Below, in pieces: positions 1-4,994 of a stretch of 6,590 nt of DNA. Position 1 is the first letter of the stretch, and each line of letters opens with the position of its first letter. The position numbers were made by a program, and so were the translations under genes. This DNA is from Planctomycetaceae bacterium (GTDB lineage: Bacteria > Planctomycetota > Planctomycetia > Pirellulales > Thermoguttaceae), in assembly GCA_031283825.1 (NCBI GenBank), contig JAITAZ010000477.1, positions 1 through 6,590 on the forward strand, given 5' to 3'. The notes beneath the pieces were generated by a model. The model made no database searches. It saw only the letters and a program-made list of their open reading frames with translations, and had not been told where the DNA came from.

Positions 1-113
1 GATTCATTGCCGGAATTTTTTACAAGTACACAGGGCAAGTATTCAAAGCCAAAGAGGTAGATTGCTGGGCGTCCGGAGACCGAACTTGCAGATTCAAAGT
101 CGATAAAGAATAG
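1..113 (+). CDS. V4R (4-vinyl reductase-type) domain protein, C-terminal fragment
   Basis: Only the last 36 complete codons (from base 3) and the TAG stop at 111-113 lie in the window; the rest is upstream. The peptide runs FIAGIFYKYTGQVF, then a short Glu-Val-Asp stretch and CWASGDRTCRFKVDKE. The pattern E-x-x-C-x-x-x-G-D-x-x-C-x-F-x-V is the closing strand-and-turn of V4R domains, where conserved cysteines, a glycine-acidic pair and a final aromatic residue recur. In known proteins V4R domains bind small molecules or metal and sit in bacteriochlorophyll-related reductases, archaeal sensors and sensory or regulatory proteins. Which of these this is cannot be told from the tail. No terminator hairpin with a T-run follows the stop; the next recognisable structure is the repeat at 154-265. 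The family call rests on one motif and is moderately sure; the function is unknown. Confidence 0.68.
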   Translation, partial: FIAGIFYKYTGQVFKAKEVDCWASGDRTCRFKVDKE

Positions 114-153
114 ACAAGTTGTTTGCAAAGCTGTCGATGAAAAAGTAACTATT

Positions 154-265
154 TCATGTTACGCACTTGCTACCCCCGACTCAGGTAGGCGACCGCCTAC
201 CTGATCTATTACCGCCTATCTGATCAATAAATGCCTACTGACGGACAAATACTGCGTAACATGAG
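154..265. repeat. Dispersed repeat R, copy A (upstream of rsmE)
   Basis: The element has perfect 12-bp inverted ends (TCATGTTACGCA at 154-165 and its complement at 253-264). Inside is a perfect 11-bp stem with a 2-nt loop (181-191 with 194-204). It is followed by a 19-bp tandem unit present twice (193-211 and 212-230, differing at a few bases) and a partial third unit from 231. The right-hand part (194-265) recurs at 1231-1283 on the other side of rsmE. No reading frame is visible in it. It behaves like a small non-autonomous mobile or REP-like element; the mobility is inferred from the inverted ends and the second copy. Confidence 0.75.
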
Positions 266-267
266 GT

Positions 268-273
268 TATAAT
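268..273 (+). promoter_or_regulatory. Candidate -10 box for rsmE
   Basis: A perfect TATAAT lies 26 nt before the rsmE start codon and 3 nt past the end of repeat R copy A. No good TTGACA is found at the usual distance; the closest is CGGACA at 242-247, with a 20-nt spacer that is too long. If the box is used, the leader would be about 20 nt, and any -35 contact would fall in the right end of the repeat. In this AT-rich DNA a chance match is possible. Confidence 0.4.
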
Positions 274-299
274 AAAAAATTGAGTTTTTAGAAATTTCC

Positions 300-1130
300 A
301 TGAGTAATCGATTTTACATTGATCCTAATGTTTCGACTAAAGACAACAAACGAGCGGTACTTTGTGGAGACGAGGCTTTTCATTTCTGCAAGGTAATGAG
401 AGGAAGAGTCGGCGATGAAATATTTCTTTTTGACGGGGTTGGCGGTTTGTTTCGCGGCGTTGTTGATTCTATATCGAAAAGCAAGTTAGAAATTCAATTG
501 CTTGAGCAACTTGTTGATTGTATTGAAAGTCCGTTGAAGTTGACGATTGCTGCGGCGTTACCCAAAGGCGACCGACAAAAATTTCTTGTAGAAAAATTAG
601 CTGAACTTGGGGTTCATCGGTTTATTCCGATAAGCCTTGAACGAAGCGTTGCGAGAGCTGATTCCGGTGTCATTTCGAGATTTCAACGATACGTAATTGA
701 AGCCGCCAAACAATGCGGTCGAAATTTTCTAATGGAAATAAAAGAAGAAATGACTCTTGATAATTTCATCAAGTTCTCGCAAAATTACAACGACAGAATT
801 AACGTTGCGCAAAATAACGTCGAATCTGACGAGGATTCTAATGTTGAGTCTAAAGTTGATTCTAATGTTGTCCAACAGAAATTTTTACGCCTGATATTAC
901 ATCCGGTTTCGTTAGGCGTTGTTGGACAAATTACGCCGAAACAATTATTAAACGATAAACTGCCGCGAAATATTGTTGCGTTAATTGGACCTGAAGGCAG
1001 TTTTACTGATCGTGAAATCTCAACCTGTATTGAGTCGGGATTTATTCCTCTTGCAATTGGCGAAAGAATCTTACGAACAGAAACCGCGTGCGTTACAATT
1101 GCCGCATTGCTGTTGCCTTACGCCGGATAA
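300..1130 (+). CDS. rsmE: 16S rRNA (uracil-1498-N3)-methyltransferase RsmE
   Basis: RsmE is a SPOUT-class enzyme that uses S-adenosylmethionine to methylate N3 of U1498 in 16S rRNA of the assembled 30S subunit. The protein has 276 residues. The N-terminus (MSNRFYIDPN) and residues 20-70 fit the PUA-like RNA-binding domain. The SPOUT domain follows, with PKGDRQKFLVEKLAELGV near residues 90-107, an EAAKQCGR segment near 134, the SAM-binding loop IGPEGSFTDREI (229-240) and the knot motif GERILRTETACVTIAALL (254-271). All key motifs are intact. The start at 300 is the only ATG that gives the family N-terminus; no Shine-Dalgarno is visible before it. Oddity: residues 173-192 form a hydrophilic run of degenerate four-residue repeats ending in Ser (NVES, DEDS, NVES, KVDS, then NVVQ). 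It is encoded by 12-nt DNA repeats and lies between the central part of the protein and the SAM loop. The gene stands alone between two copies of repeat R. Confidence 0.95.
   Translation: MSNRFYIDPNVSTKDNKRAVLCGDEAFHFCKVMRGRVGDEIFLFDGVGGLFRGVVDSISKSKLEIQLLEQLVDCIESPLKLTIAAALPKGDRQKFLVEKLAELGVHRFIPISLERSVARADSGVISRFQRYVIEAAKQCGRNFLMEIKEEMTLDNFIKFSQNYNDRINVAQNNVESDEDSNVESKVDSNVVQQKFLRLILHPVSLGVVGQITPKQLLNDKLPRNIVALIGPEGSFTDREISTCIESGFIPLAIGERILRTETACVTIAALLLPYAG
816..875 (+). repeat. 12-nt coding repeats inside rsmE
   Basis: Five degenerate 12-nt units in frame encode NVES, DEDS, NVES, KVDS and NVVQ (residues 173-192). GATTCTAATGTT occurs exactly at 834-845 and again at 858-869. The unit length keeps the reading frame, so slippage would add or remove four residues without breaking the gene. 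The region is probably a disordered surface loop; that is inferred from its composition. Confidence 0.7.
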
Positions 1131-1136
1131 ATTTTG

Positions 1137-1200
1137 GCAACATAATTCAGCGGCAGTTTTTTAAAGGACTTTAGGTAACAGAAGCGACGTTTTGGTTTAA
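1137..1200 (-). repeat. Partial copy of palindromic repeat family P (cut off at about 1200)
   Basis: Just after the rsmE stop, an ATAATTCAG end sequence (1142-1150) is followed by a T-rich block, TTTTTTAAAGGA (1157-1168), degenerate 9-bp units up to about 1190, and then GTTTTGGTTTAA (1189-1200). The same order of blocks is seen at 5593-5640 in the long copy. The similarity stops where repeat R copy B begins (1204), so this copy is half an element, either truncated or interrupted by R. Confidence 0.55.
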
Positions 1201-1203
1201 CTG

Positions 1204-1283
1204 TAATAGATCAGGTTGCGAACCTACGGTCGCCTACCTGATCTATTACCGCCTACTGACGGACAAATACTGCGTAACATGAG
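1204..1283. repeat. Dispersed repeat R, copy B (downstream of rsmE)
   Basis: Bases 1231-1283 match bases 194-265 in the same orientation, except that one 19-bp internal unit is missing here: one unit (1230-1248) plus a partial, against two plus a partial in copy A. The left end differs from copy A: TAATAGATCAGGT at 1204-1216 pairs perfectly with 1236-1248, giving a 13-bp stem. The 12-bp end TGCGTAACATGA is kept (1271-1282); its partner at the left is missing. Confidence 0.75.
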
Positions 1284-1286
1284 TTG

Positions 1287-1412
1287 GTAATATTCAGTAG
1301 AATTTCTGTTTCATCTCTTGAGTTTCTAATCCCAGATTTCAAGTCGGTTCGTCTCTTTTGTCTCCAATGTCCCCTTAAAAAAACGTAACCGTTCACGGTT
1401 TTTTAAAAAACC
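1287..1412 (+). repeat. Repeat family P copy with 9-bp array
   Basis: The copy starts with GTAATATTCAGTAGAA (1287-1302). It carries the family core CTTGAGT...CCAGATTT (1317-1339), three 9-bp units of the TGTCCCCTT type (1350-1376), the A-run (1377-1383) and the end sequence GTAACCGTTCACGG (1385-1398). It closes with a perfect 16-bp palindrome of GG, six T, six A, CC (1397-1412). The core order is the same as in the copies at 3263, 3934 and 5053. Confidence 0.65.
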
Positions 1413-1664
1413 ATTGGCTGGCTTATTTCAAACTTCAACCAAATTTCCACTGACATATTACAAAAACTAAAACTCAACGATTGAAAATTTTCGCCTACCT
1501 TTTCATTGTTGGCAATGGGTGATACAATTTTGCACAAAATTGACAATTATTCATTGATTGCATTATTTAATTTGGGGCAACGTCGGCTTGTTGGTTAATT
1601 GTTGATTACGCTTTAGAATTGTTGATTCTAAAGAGTTGAATTTATATTTTGGTTTTTATTATTT
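1413..1664. other. AT-rich gap with no gene recognised
   Basis: No open frame with codon-like content was found on either strand. Small structures are present: a 7-bp inverted repeat CAATTTT/AAAATTG (1525-1542), a TTGACA (1540-1545) without a convincing -10 box at the right distance, an 11-bp direct repeat AATTGTTGATT (1597-1607 and 1617-1627), and a perfect 9-bp stem with a 5-nt loop (CTTTAGAAT, 1611-1633). The stem is AT-rich and has no T-run directly after it, so it is not called a terminator. Confidence 0.5.
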
Positions 1665-1778
1665 GTAACTATTCAGCGAGAGTAGTTGATAATGGGAATT
1701 TACTTTTTTTCATAAAATCGCGTGGCTTTTTCCCGTCGATTTAAATCCCCTATTACGACTAATACAACTGAATAATTA
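1665..1778. repeat. Short palindromic element of family P just before the GNAT gene
   Basis: The left end GTAACTATTCAGCGAG (1665-1680) and the right end, which reads TTAATTATTCAGTTG on the minus strand (about 1764-1778), form imperfect inverted arms of about 37 bp that continue through a TAAT-GGG-ATTTA block. The middle is short and lacks the 9-bp array. The right end lies 3 nt before the start codon at 1782. Confidence 0.55.
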
Positions 1779-1781
1779 ATT

Positions 1782-2576
1782 ATGATGTATTCAATATCGC
1801 CTGTTTTGTGGGAATCTGACTTTTTTGCGTTCCCGATTGGTCGTCTGGAGCTTCCGGCTGATTATTCGTTGGAACAGCTTGAGGAATCATTGCAACACAA
1901 TCGCAATCGATTCCGGTTGATTTGTATTTCGATTGACAGGAACGGACCCGATTCAATTCGATTTCGCGATACGGAATGCGTTTGTATTGAGCGTCGATTA
2001 CGTCTAATAAAATCAGTGCCGGCGAATGTTGCGAGTCTTGATAATCATGTTCGAGCTTATACATCTACATTTTGTTCAAAGTGGCTTGAGCAGCTTGCGG
2101 TTCAATCTGGTCAATTATCGCGGTTTAGACGCGATCCGGAGTTAAGTTCGCATTTTGAGCGGTTGTTTCTTACGTGGATAAATTATTCTGTCTCGGGCGA
2201 ATTCGCAGACAGTATCTGGACTTGGCGCGAAGGCAATCGGCATGTCGGACTCGTTACAATCCGATGCGTTAGACGTCAAATAAACGAACACGGAGATTAT
2301 GAACGCGATGGTTCTATTGAACTTCTTGCGGTTGACAATCAATTTCGTCGGCAGGGAATTGGTGCTCGTCTTTTCGACGCGTGCGATTTCTGGTGTAGCT
2401 CGTTAGCAATGAAAAACGTTACGCTGACTACGCAACTCGAAAACGATCAAACTATACAATTATGCGAAAAAATCGGATATAAAAAATCAGGCGAATCAAC
2501 AGTTTACCACTACTGGAATCAGGGATGGATTTACGACACAAAAAAAGGATGGACAATTAGACAAGCAAGTAATTGA
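1782..2576 (+). CDS. GNAT-family N-acetyltransferase, WecD/RffC-like
   Basis: The 264-residue protein has the two-part build of WecD/RffC (dTDP-4-amino-4,6-dideoxygalactose N-acetyltransferase) relatives. The N-terminal lobe opens with LWESDFFAFPIGRLELP (residues 9-25), matching the W-[DE]-S-[DE]-F-F-G-F-P-I-G-R signature. The middle holds NYSVSGEFADSIWTWREG (about 134-151), similar to the family's S-x-x-GEFAD segment. The C-terminal GNAT fold has IELLAVDNQFRRQGIGARL, with the acetyl-CoA pyrophosphate loop RRQGIG at 189-194, then TTQLENDQTIQLCEKIGYKK and the closing VYHYW. It would transfer acetyl from acetyl-CoA to an amine, in known relatives an amino sugar for surface polysaccharide. The real substrate cannot be read here, and no sugar-nucleotide genes are nearby. 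Two adjacent ATGs (1782, 1785) are possible; neither has a Shine-Dalgarno. The start abuts a palindromic repeat. Family call is good, substrate is open. Confidence 0.85.
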   Translation: MMYSISPVLWESDFFAFPIGRLELPADYSLEQLEESLQHNRNRFRLICISIDRNGPDSIRFRDTECVCIERRLRLIKSVPANVASLDNHVRAYTSTFCSKWLEQLAVQSGQLSRFRRDPELSSHFERLFLTWINYSVSGEFADSIWTWREGNRHVGLVTIRCVRRQINEHGDYERDGSIELLAVDNQFRRQGIGARLFDACDFWCSSLAMKNVTLTTQLENDQTIQLCEKIGYKKSGESTVYHYWNQGWIYDTKKGWTIRQASN

Positions 2577-2578
2577 AT

Positions 2579-2600
2579 AACTTGACAACTTGACAACTTG
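2579..2600. repeat. Short tandem repeat AACTTGAC after the GNAT gene
   Basis: The unit AACTTGAC occurs twice (2579-2586, 2587-2594), followed by AACTTG (2595-2600), starting 2 nt after the stop codon. No pairing partner or T-run makes it a terminator. Each unit contains TTGAC, so it also gives overlapping -35-like sequences, probably by chance. Confidence 0.6.
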
Positions 2601-2730
2601 GCGTCTTTGTAGTTTAGTAAACGGTTCAAAATACGGCGGACAATTATTAACGGAATAATAATTAAAATTGTAATGGAAGACATTTTTTCGTTTGACAATT
2701 AGGATGCGGTTGTTTGTTTTTTCAATTTTG

Positions 2731-2736
2731 TATAAT
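2731..2736 (+). promoter_or_regulatory. Candidate -10 box for the hemerythrin gene
   Basis: A perfect TATAAT lies in the 269-nt gap ahead of the hemerythrin gene. The best -35 candidate is TTGTTT at 2710-2715 with a short 15-nt spacer, so the match is weak. If used, the leader would be about 100 nt long and would include a 22-codon frame (2750-2818). This gap has no recognisable copy of either repeat family, so it is a plausible place for a normal promoter. Confidence 0.35.
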
Positions 2737-2832
2737 TCTATTTTGTCTGATGGACGCGGAATTATCGGTTGAAAAACTTCTTGTTGAAGTTAAGCAGAAT
2801 CAAACAAGAGCATTGTAAACACTTTAAAATCT

Positions 2833-2837
2833 AGGAG
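2833..2837 (+). promoter_or_regulatory. Ribosome binding site of the hemerythrin gene
   Basis: AGGAG ends 8 nt before the ATG at 2846. It is one of the few clear Shine-Dalgarno sequences in the window and fixes the start codon. Confidence 0.8.
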
Positions 2838-2845
2838 TTGATATT

Positions 2846-3253
2846 ATGGCTTACGTGTGGAATAAAGACCTTGAAACAGGTAATTCGTTAATTGACACGC
2901 AGCATCAGCAATTGATCAAGGCGGTCAATGATTTGTTGGCGGCGTGTTCGTCGGGACAAGGACGCGATGCGTTGGATAATACGCTGAATTTTTTGGAATC
3001 GTACACGGCGAAACATTTCGGCGATGAAGAAAAATTACAGATACAGTATCAGTATCCAGATTATATGAATCACAAGTCGTTGCACGAAGGATTCAAAAAA
3101 TTTGTGAGCGACATCGCGATTCAAATAAAGAAAGACGGACCAACTGCCACGCTTATAAGCAAGGTTACGTTTGGAGTCGGCGATTGGTTAATAACTCACA
3201 TAAAGAAAGAAGATACAAAAGTTGCAGGACACATCAGAAGCAAAGAAAAATAA
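2846..3253 (+). CDS. Bacteriohemerythrin (single-domain O2-binding di-iron protein)
   Basis: The 135-residue protein is a stand-alone hemerythrin domain with every iron ligand present: His20 (DTQHQ), His57 and Glu61 (AKHFGDEE), His76 and His80 (NHKSLHEGF), His118 and Asp123 (HIKKED). The spacing matches bacteriohemerythrins such as the one from Methylococcus, and the opening VWNKDLETGN fits the family signature W-x-x-x-L-x-x-G-x-x-x-I-D-x-Q-H. Such four-helix proteins bind O2 reversibly at a carboxylate-bridged di-iron centre, and in bacteria are thought to store, deliver or sense O2. There is no signal peptide or membrane segment, so it is cytoplasmic. It stands alone between long gaps, with its own ribosome binding site. 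The fold and ligand set are sure; the physiological role is not shown by the context. Confidence 0.95.
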   Translation: MAYVWNKDLETGNSLIDTQHQQLIKAVNDLLAACSSGQGRDALDNTLNFLESYTAKHFGDEEKLQIQYQYPDYMNHKSLHEGFKKFVSDIAIQIKKDGPTATLISKVTFGVGDWLITHIKKEDTKVAGHIRSKEK

Positions 3254-3262
3254 AAAACTAGC

Positions 3263-3359
3263 TTAATATGTTAGCGGAATTTTTGTTTTGTCTATTGAGT
3301 CGTCCGACTACAGATTAAACAATCGCGTCCTCGAAGTCCCCTTTGTACTCTTAAAAAAT
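3263..3359 (+). repeat. Repeat family P copy with 9-bp array
   Basis: The sequence from TTAATATGTTAGCGGAAT (3263-3280) lines up with 1287-1304. It is followed by the core TATTGAGTC...CAGATTAAAC and three 9-bp units: CGTCCTCGA (3326-3334), AGTCCCCTT (3335-3343) and TGTACTCTT (3344-3352). The A-run (3353-3358) leads straight into the 60-bp palindrome at 3360. Confidence 0.65.
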
Positions 3360-3419
3360 GTAACAATTCAGTTGATAGCAATCACTGATCAATGGTTGTC
3401 TATTCTACTGAATTGTTAC
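3360..3419. repeat. 60-bp imperfect palindrome made of family P ends
   Basis: GTAACAATTCAGT (3360-3372) pairs perfectly with ACTGAATTGTTAC (3407-3419). Between them are a few further paired bases and a nearly self-complementary centre around CACTGATCAATG. It reads like two element ends with nothing between. It lies 59 nt before the fxsA start, so as RNA it would form a long hairpin in or before the leader. Confidence 0.75.
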
Positions 3420-3478
3420 GTAGGTTTAGCTATCCGATTATCATTTATTGGGCAATTTAACCGATTGGAATTGAAAAG

Positions 3479-3913
3479 ATGCAATACTGGAAATTGATAT
3501 TGTTATTTGTTTTCATACCTGTTATTGAGTTAGCGGGGCTTTGTTTTTTTGTGTTTTTATTTAGCTTTTGGTTTGTGTTGATTTTTATAATTTGCGTTAG
3601 TTTTGTAGGCGTAATGTTGGCGAAACTACAAGGGACGCGTTGTTGGATTGAGTTCAATCGTCAGCTTGACAACCGCGAAACGCCGAAACTTCCAGTGATG
3701 CATGGAATGTTGATTTTGATTGCTGCAGCGTTATTGATCGTGCCGGGACTATTCAGCGATTTATTGGGGATTTTATTATTGTTGCCGTTTGTAAGAACAA
3801 TAATCATTGACCACTTAACAATGAGATTTGAAAATTATAGAAATAAAGTTAAAGCCAAAGACAACTCCAATAATTACGATAATTCAGCAGATCGCGTGAT
3901 TGATATTTCGTAA
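3479..3913 (+). CDS. fxsA: FxsA family membrane protein
   Basis: This 144-residue inner-membrane protein has the FxsA layout. A first hydrophobic helix carries FIPVIEL (residues 12-18), and a second follows directly, to about residue 47. Then comes a cytoplasmic loop with the KLQGTRCW and RQLDNRETP segments, and after PVMHGM (72-77) a long hydrophobic stretch with VPGLFSDLLGILLLLPFVR (88-106), the most conserved part of the family. The tail of about 38 residues is polar, Asn/Asp/Lys-rich, and ends in VIDIS, similar to the V-I-[DE]-x end of many relatives. In E. coli FxsA (YjeG) overproduction relieves exclusion of phage T7 by the F plasmid through PifA; the normal role is unknown. The ATG at 3479 gives the standard N-terminus. 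Upstream is only a weak purine run (GGAATTGAAAAG), so translation signals are poor. Confidence 0.9.
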   Translation: MQYWKLILLFVFIPVIELAGLCFFVFLFSFWFVLIFIICVSFVGVMLAKLQGTRCWIEFNRQLDNRETPKLPVMHGMLILIAAALLIVPGLFSDLLGILLLLPFVRTIIIDHLTMRFENYRNKVKAKDNSNNYDNSADRVIDIS

Positions 3914-3933
3914 CGAAAAATAGTAGAAATTTT

Positions 3934-4130
3934 GTAACAATTCAGTTGCAGTATTTTTTAAATGACAAAAGGAATGTCGTCGTTTGAAATCGTAGATTAA
4001 CAATTCAAAAGAAATCGCTCTTGAGTCTATTAGTCTTTTAAACCAGATTTTAAACCCAAACATCCCCATTGTCTCCTTCGTTCCCTAAGTCCCCTTTGTC
4101 CTCTTAAAAAAACTGCAACAGAACGGTTAC
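3934..4130 (+). repeat. Long copy of palindromic repeat family P (197 bp)
   Basis: This is the clearest long copy. The left arm (3934-3972, from GTAACAATTCAGTTGCAGT) and the right arm (4093-4130) are inverted repeats of about 38 bp with only a few mismatches, continuing through the T-rich and GACAAAGG blocks. Next to the right arm lie five 9-bp units: CATCCCCAT (4061-4069), TGTCTCCTT (4070-4078), CGTTCCCTA (4079-4087), AGTCCCCTT (4088-4096), TGTCCTCTT (4097-4105). AATTTT directly borders both ends (3928-3933 and 4131-4136), a possible 6-bp target duplication. No reading frame of note. It ends 11 nt before the thiS ribosome binding site. Confidence 0.82.
4061..4105. repeat. Tandem 9-bp array, five units
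   Basis: Five contiguous 9-bp units read on the minus strand as variants of AAGGGGACA (AAGAGGACA, AAGGGGACT, TAGGGAACG, AAGGAGACA, ATGGGGATG). The period is exact and the G-rich half of each unit is the conserved part. The same unit occurs three times at 1350-1376, 3326-3352 and 5117-5143, and about once at 5615-5627. Confidence 0.8.
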
Positions 4131-4141
4131 AATTTTTAGTC

Positions 4142-4148
4142 GAGGTGA
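4142..4148 (+). promoter_or_regulatory. thiS: Ribosome binding site that fixes the thiS start
   Basis: GAGGTGA is an excellent Shine-Dalgarno ending 8 nt before the ATG at 4157. The GTG at 4145, in the same frame, lies inside this site and is therefore not the start. Confidence 0.85.
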
Positions 4149-4156
4149 AAATTAAA

Positions 4157-4357
4157 ATGAAATTAACGATTAACAACGAGCCGCGAGATTTTGAAGATGA
4201 AATTACGGTTCGCGAGCTTTTGGATAGACTTAATCTTTCGGGTCAATTTGTTGCGGTTGAGCGTAATTATGATATTGTTCCTTACAGGACGTTTAACACG
4301 GCGAGATTACAAGACGGCGACATTATAGAATTAGTAACGTTAGTCGGAGGCGGTTGA
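4157..4357 (+). CDS. thiS: Sulfur carrier protein ThiS
   Basis: ThiS is the small ubiquitin-fold carrier of thiamine synthesis. ThiF adenylates its C-terminal glycine, which is then turned into a thiocarboxylate and gives sulfur to ThiG for the thiazole ring. With the ATG at 4157 the protein is 66 residues, the standard family length. It has MKLTINNEPRDF at the front, TVRELLDRLNL (17-27), FVAVERNYDIVPY (31-43), LQDGDIIELV (51-60) and the essential C-terminal VGGG (63-66). A 4-codon longer frame from GTG 4145 is rejected because that codon overlaps the ribosome binding site. Neighbouring thiamine genes (thiG, thiF, thiH, thiE) are not in the window; instead the amidotransferase gene starts 31 nt later, probably in one transcript. 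MoaD or another ubiquitin-like carrier is less likely given length and sequence. Confidence 0.92.
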   Translation: MKLTINNEPRDFEDEITVRELLDRLNLSGQFVAVERNYDIVPYRTFNTARLQDGDIIELVTLVGGG

Positions 4358-4388
4358 TATTTTTTTCAACAGAGGAATAAGTGTTTTT

Positions 4389-4967
4389 ATGATTTTGATG
4401 ATAGATAATTATGATTCATTTACGTTTAATCTTGTTCAATATTTGCGTATGTTAGGCGGCGATGTTCAAGTTTTTCGTAATGACAAGATAGACATATCGG
4501 AGATAGAATCTCTTTCGCCATCGGGGATAGTAATATCTCCTGGACCTGGACGACCGGAGGAAGCTGGAATTTCTCTTGAGGCAATAAAAGTATTTGCAGG
4601 CAGGATACCGATTTTGGGAGTTTGTCTTGGTCATCAATCGATTGTTCAAGTTTTTGGAGGCGAGGTGGTGCGGGCGAAAAAAATCATGCATGGAAAAACG
4701 TCGAGAATAAAATGCGACGGTGCAGGAATTTTTCAAGGCGTAACGGGAGTATTTGAGGCGATGCGTTATCATTCGCTTGTCGCAAGAAGGGAATCGTTGC
4801 CGGATGAGTTAATAATCACTGCCGAATCCGAAGACGACAATGAAATAATGGGCGTAAGACATAAAAGTTTACCATTAGAAGGCATTCAATTTCATCCAGA
4901 AAGTATAATGACTATTATCGGCAAAAGACTAATAAGAAATTTCATCGATTCCATCGGAGAAAATTAA
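4389..4967 (+). CDS. pabA: Anthranilate/aminodeoxychorismate synthase component II (glutamine amidotransferase)
   Basis: This class I glutamine amidotransferase releases ammonia from glutamine for a chorismate-using partner: TrpE (anthranilate, tryptophan path) or PabB (aminodeoxychorismate, folate path). The 192-residue protein is complete. It begins with MILMIDNYDSFTFNLVQYL, has the oxyanion-loop SPGPGRPEEAG (50-60), the nucleophile Cys79 in GVCLGHQ (77-83), the MHGKTS segment (100-105), YHSL (127-130) and the catalytic His169 and Glu171 in IQFHPES (166-172). A purine-rich AGAGGAAT (4371-4378) lies about 10 nt before the start at 4389. The trpG and pabA products cannot be told apart by sequence, many bacteria use one for both, and no trpE, pabB or trpD is next to it; the symbol is a choice of convenience. 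It follows thiS in the same direction and likely shares its transcript. Confidence 0.93.
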   Translation: MILMIDNYDSFTFNLVQYLRMLGGDVQVFRNDKIDISEIESLSPSGIVISPGPGRPEEAGISLEAIKVFAGRIPILGVCLGHQSIVQVFGGEVVRAKKIMHGKTSRIKCDGAGIFQGVTGVFEAMRYHSLVARRESLPDELIITAESEDDNEIMGVRHKSLPLEGIQFHPESIMTIIGKRLIRNFIDSIGEN

Positions 4968-4987
4968 AAATTAAAAATTAAAATTAG
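4961..4987. repeat. ATTAAAA tandem run at the pabA stop codon
   Basis: ATTAAAA is repeated three times with a shorter fourth unit, running across the TAA stop (4965-4967) into the gap. The first repeat supplies the last bases of the coding sequence. A simple AT repeat with no inferred function. Confidence 0.6.
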
Positions 4988-4994
4988 AAATCTT

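Noticed and set aside
194..240. ACCTGATCT in repeat R recalls the conserved ACCTGATCTGG core of the TPP riboswitch, and thiS is in the window.
   Set aside because: The CTGAGA box and the other conserved loops are absent, the sequence lies in a repeat beside rsmE, and nothing like it stands before thiS.
1611..1633. Perfect 9-bp hairpin that might be a terminator of rsmE.
   Set aside because: It is AT-rich, nearly 500 nt after the rsmE stop, and is not followed by a T-run.
1780..2342. Two minus-strand open frames (94 and 66 codons) across the GNAT gene.
   Set aside because: They are antisense to a well-supported gene, have no ribosome binding site and no recognisable motif.
3288..3497. Open frame of 69 codons on the + strand between the hemerythrin gene and fxsA.
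   Set aside because: It lies almost wholly in the repeat copy and palindrome at 3263-3419, runs into fxsA in another frame, and the peptide resembles no family I know.
3884..4069. Minus-strand frame of 61 codons between fxsA and thiS.
   Set aside because: It falls mainly in the 3934-4130 repeat element and has no family features.
4145..4156. A start of thiS at GTG 4145, giving 70 residues.
   Set aside because: GTG 4145 is part of the GAGGTGA ribosome binding site for ATG 4157, which gives the usual 66 residues.
4452..4772. Open frame of 106 codons on the minus strand inside pabA/trpG.
   Set aside because: It is antisense to a gene with complete catalytic motifs, and its product is an Arg/Tyr-rich sequence typical of a shadow frame.
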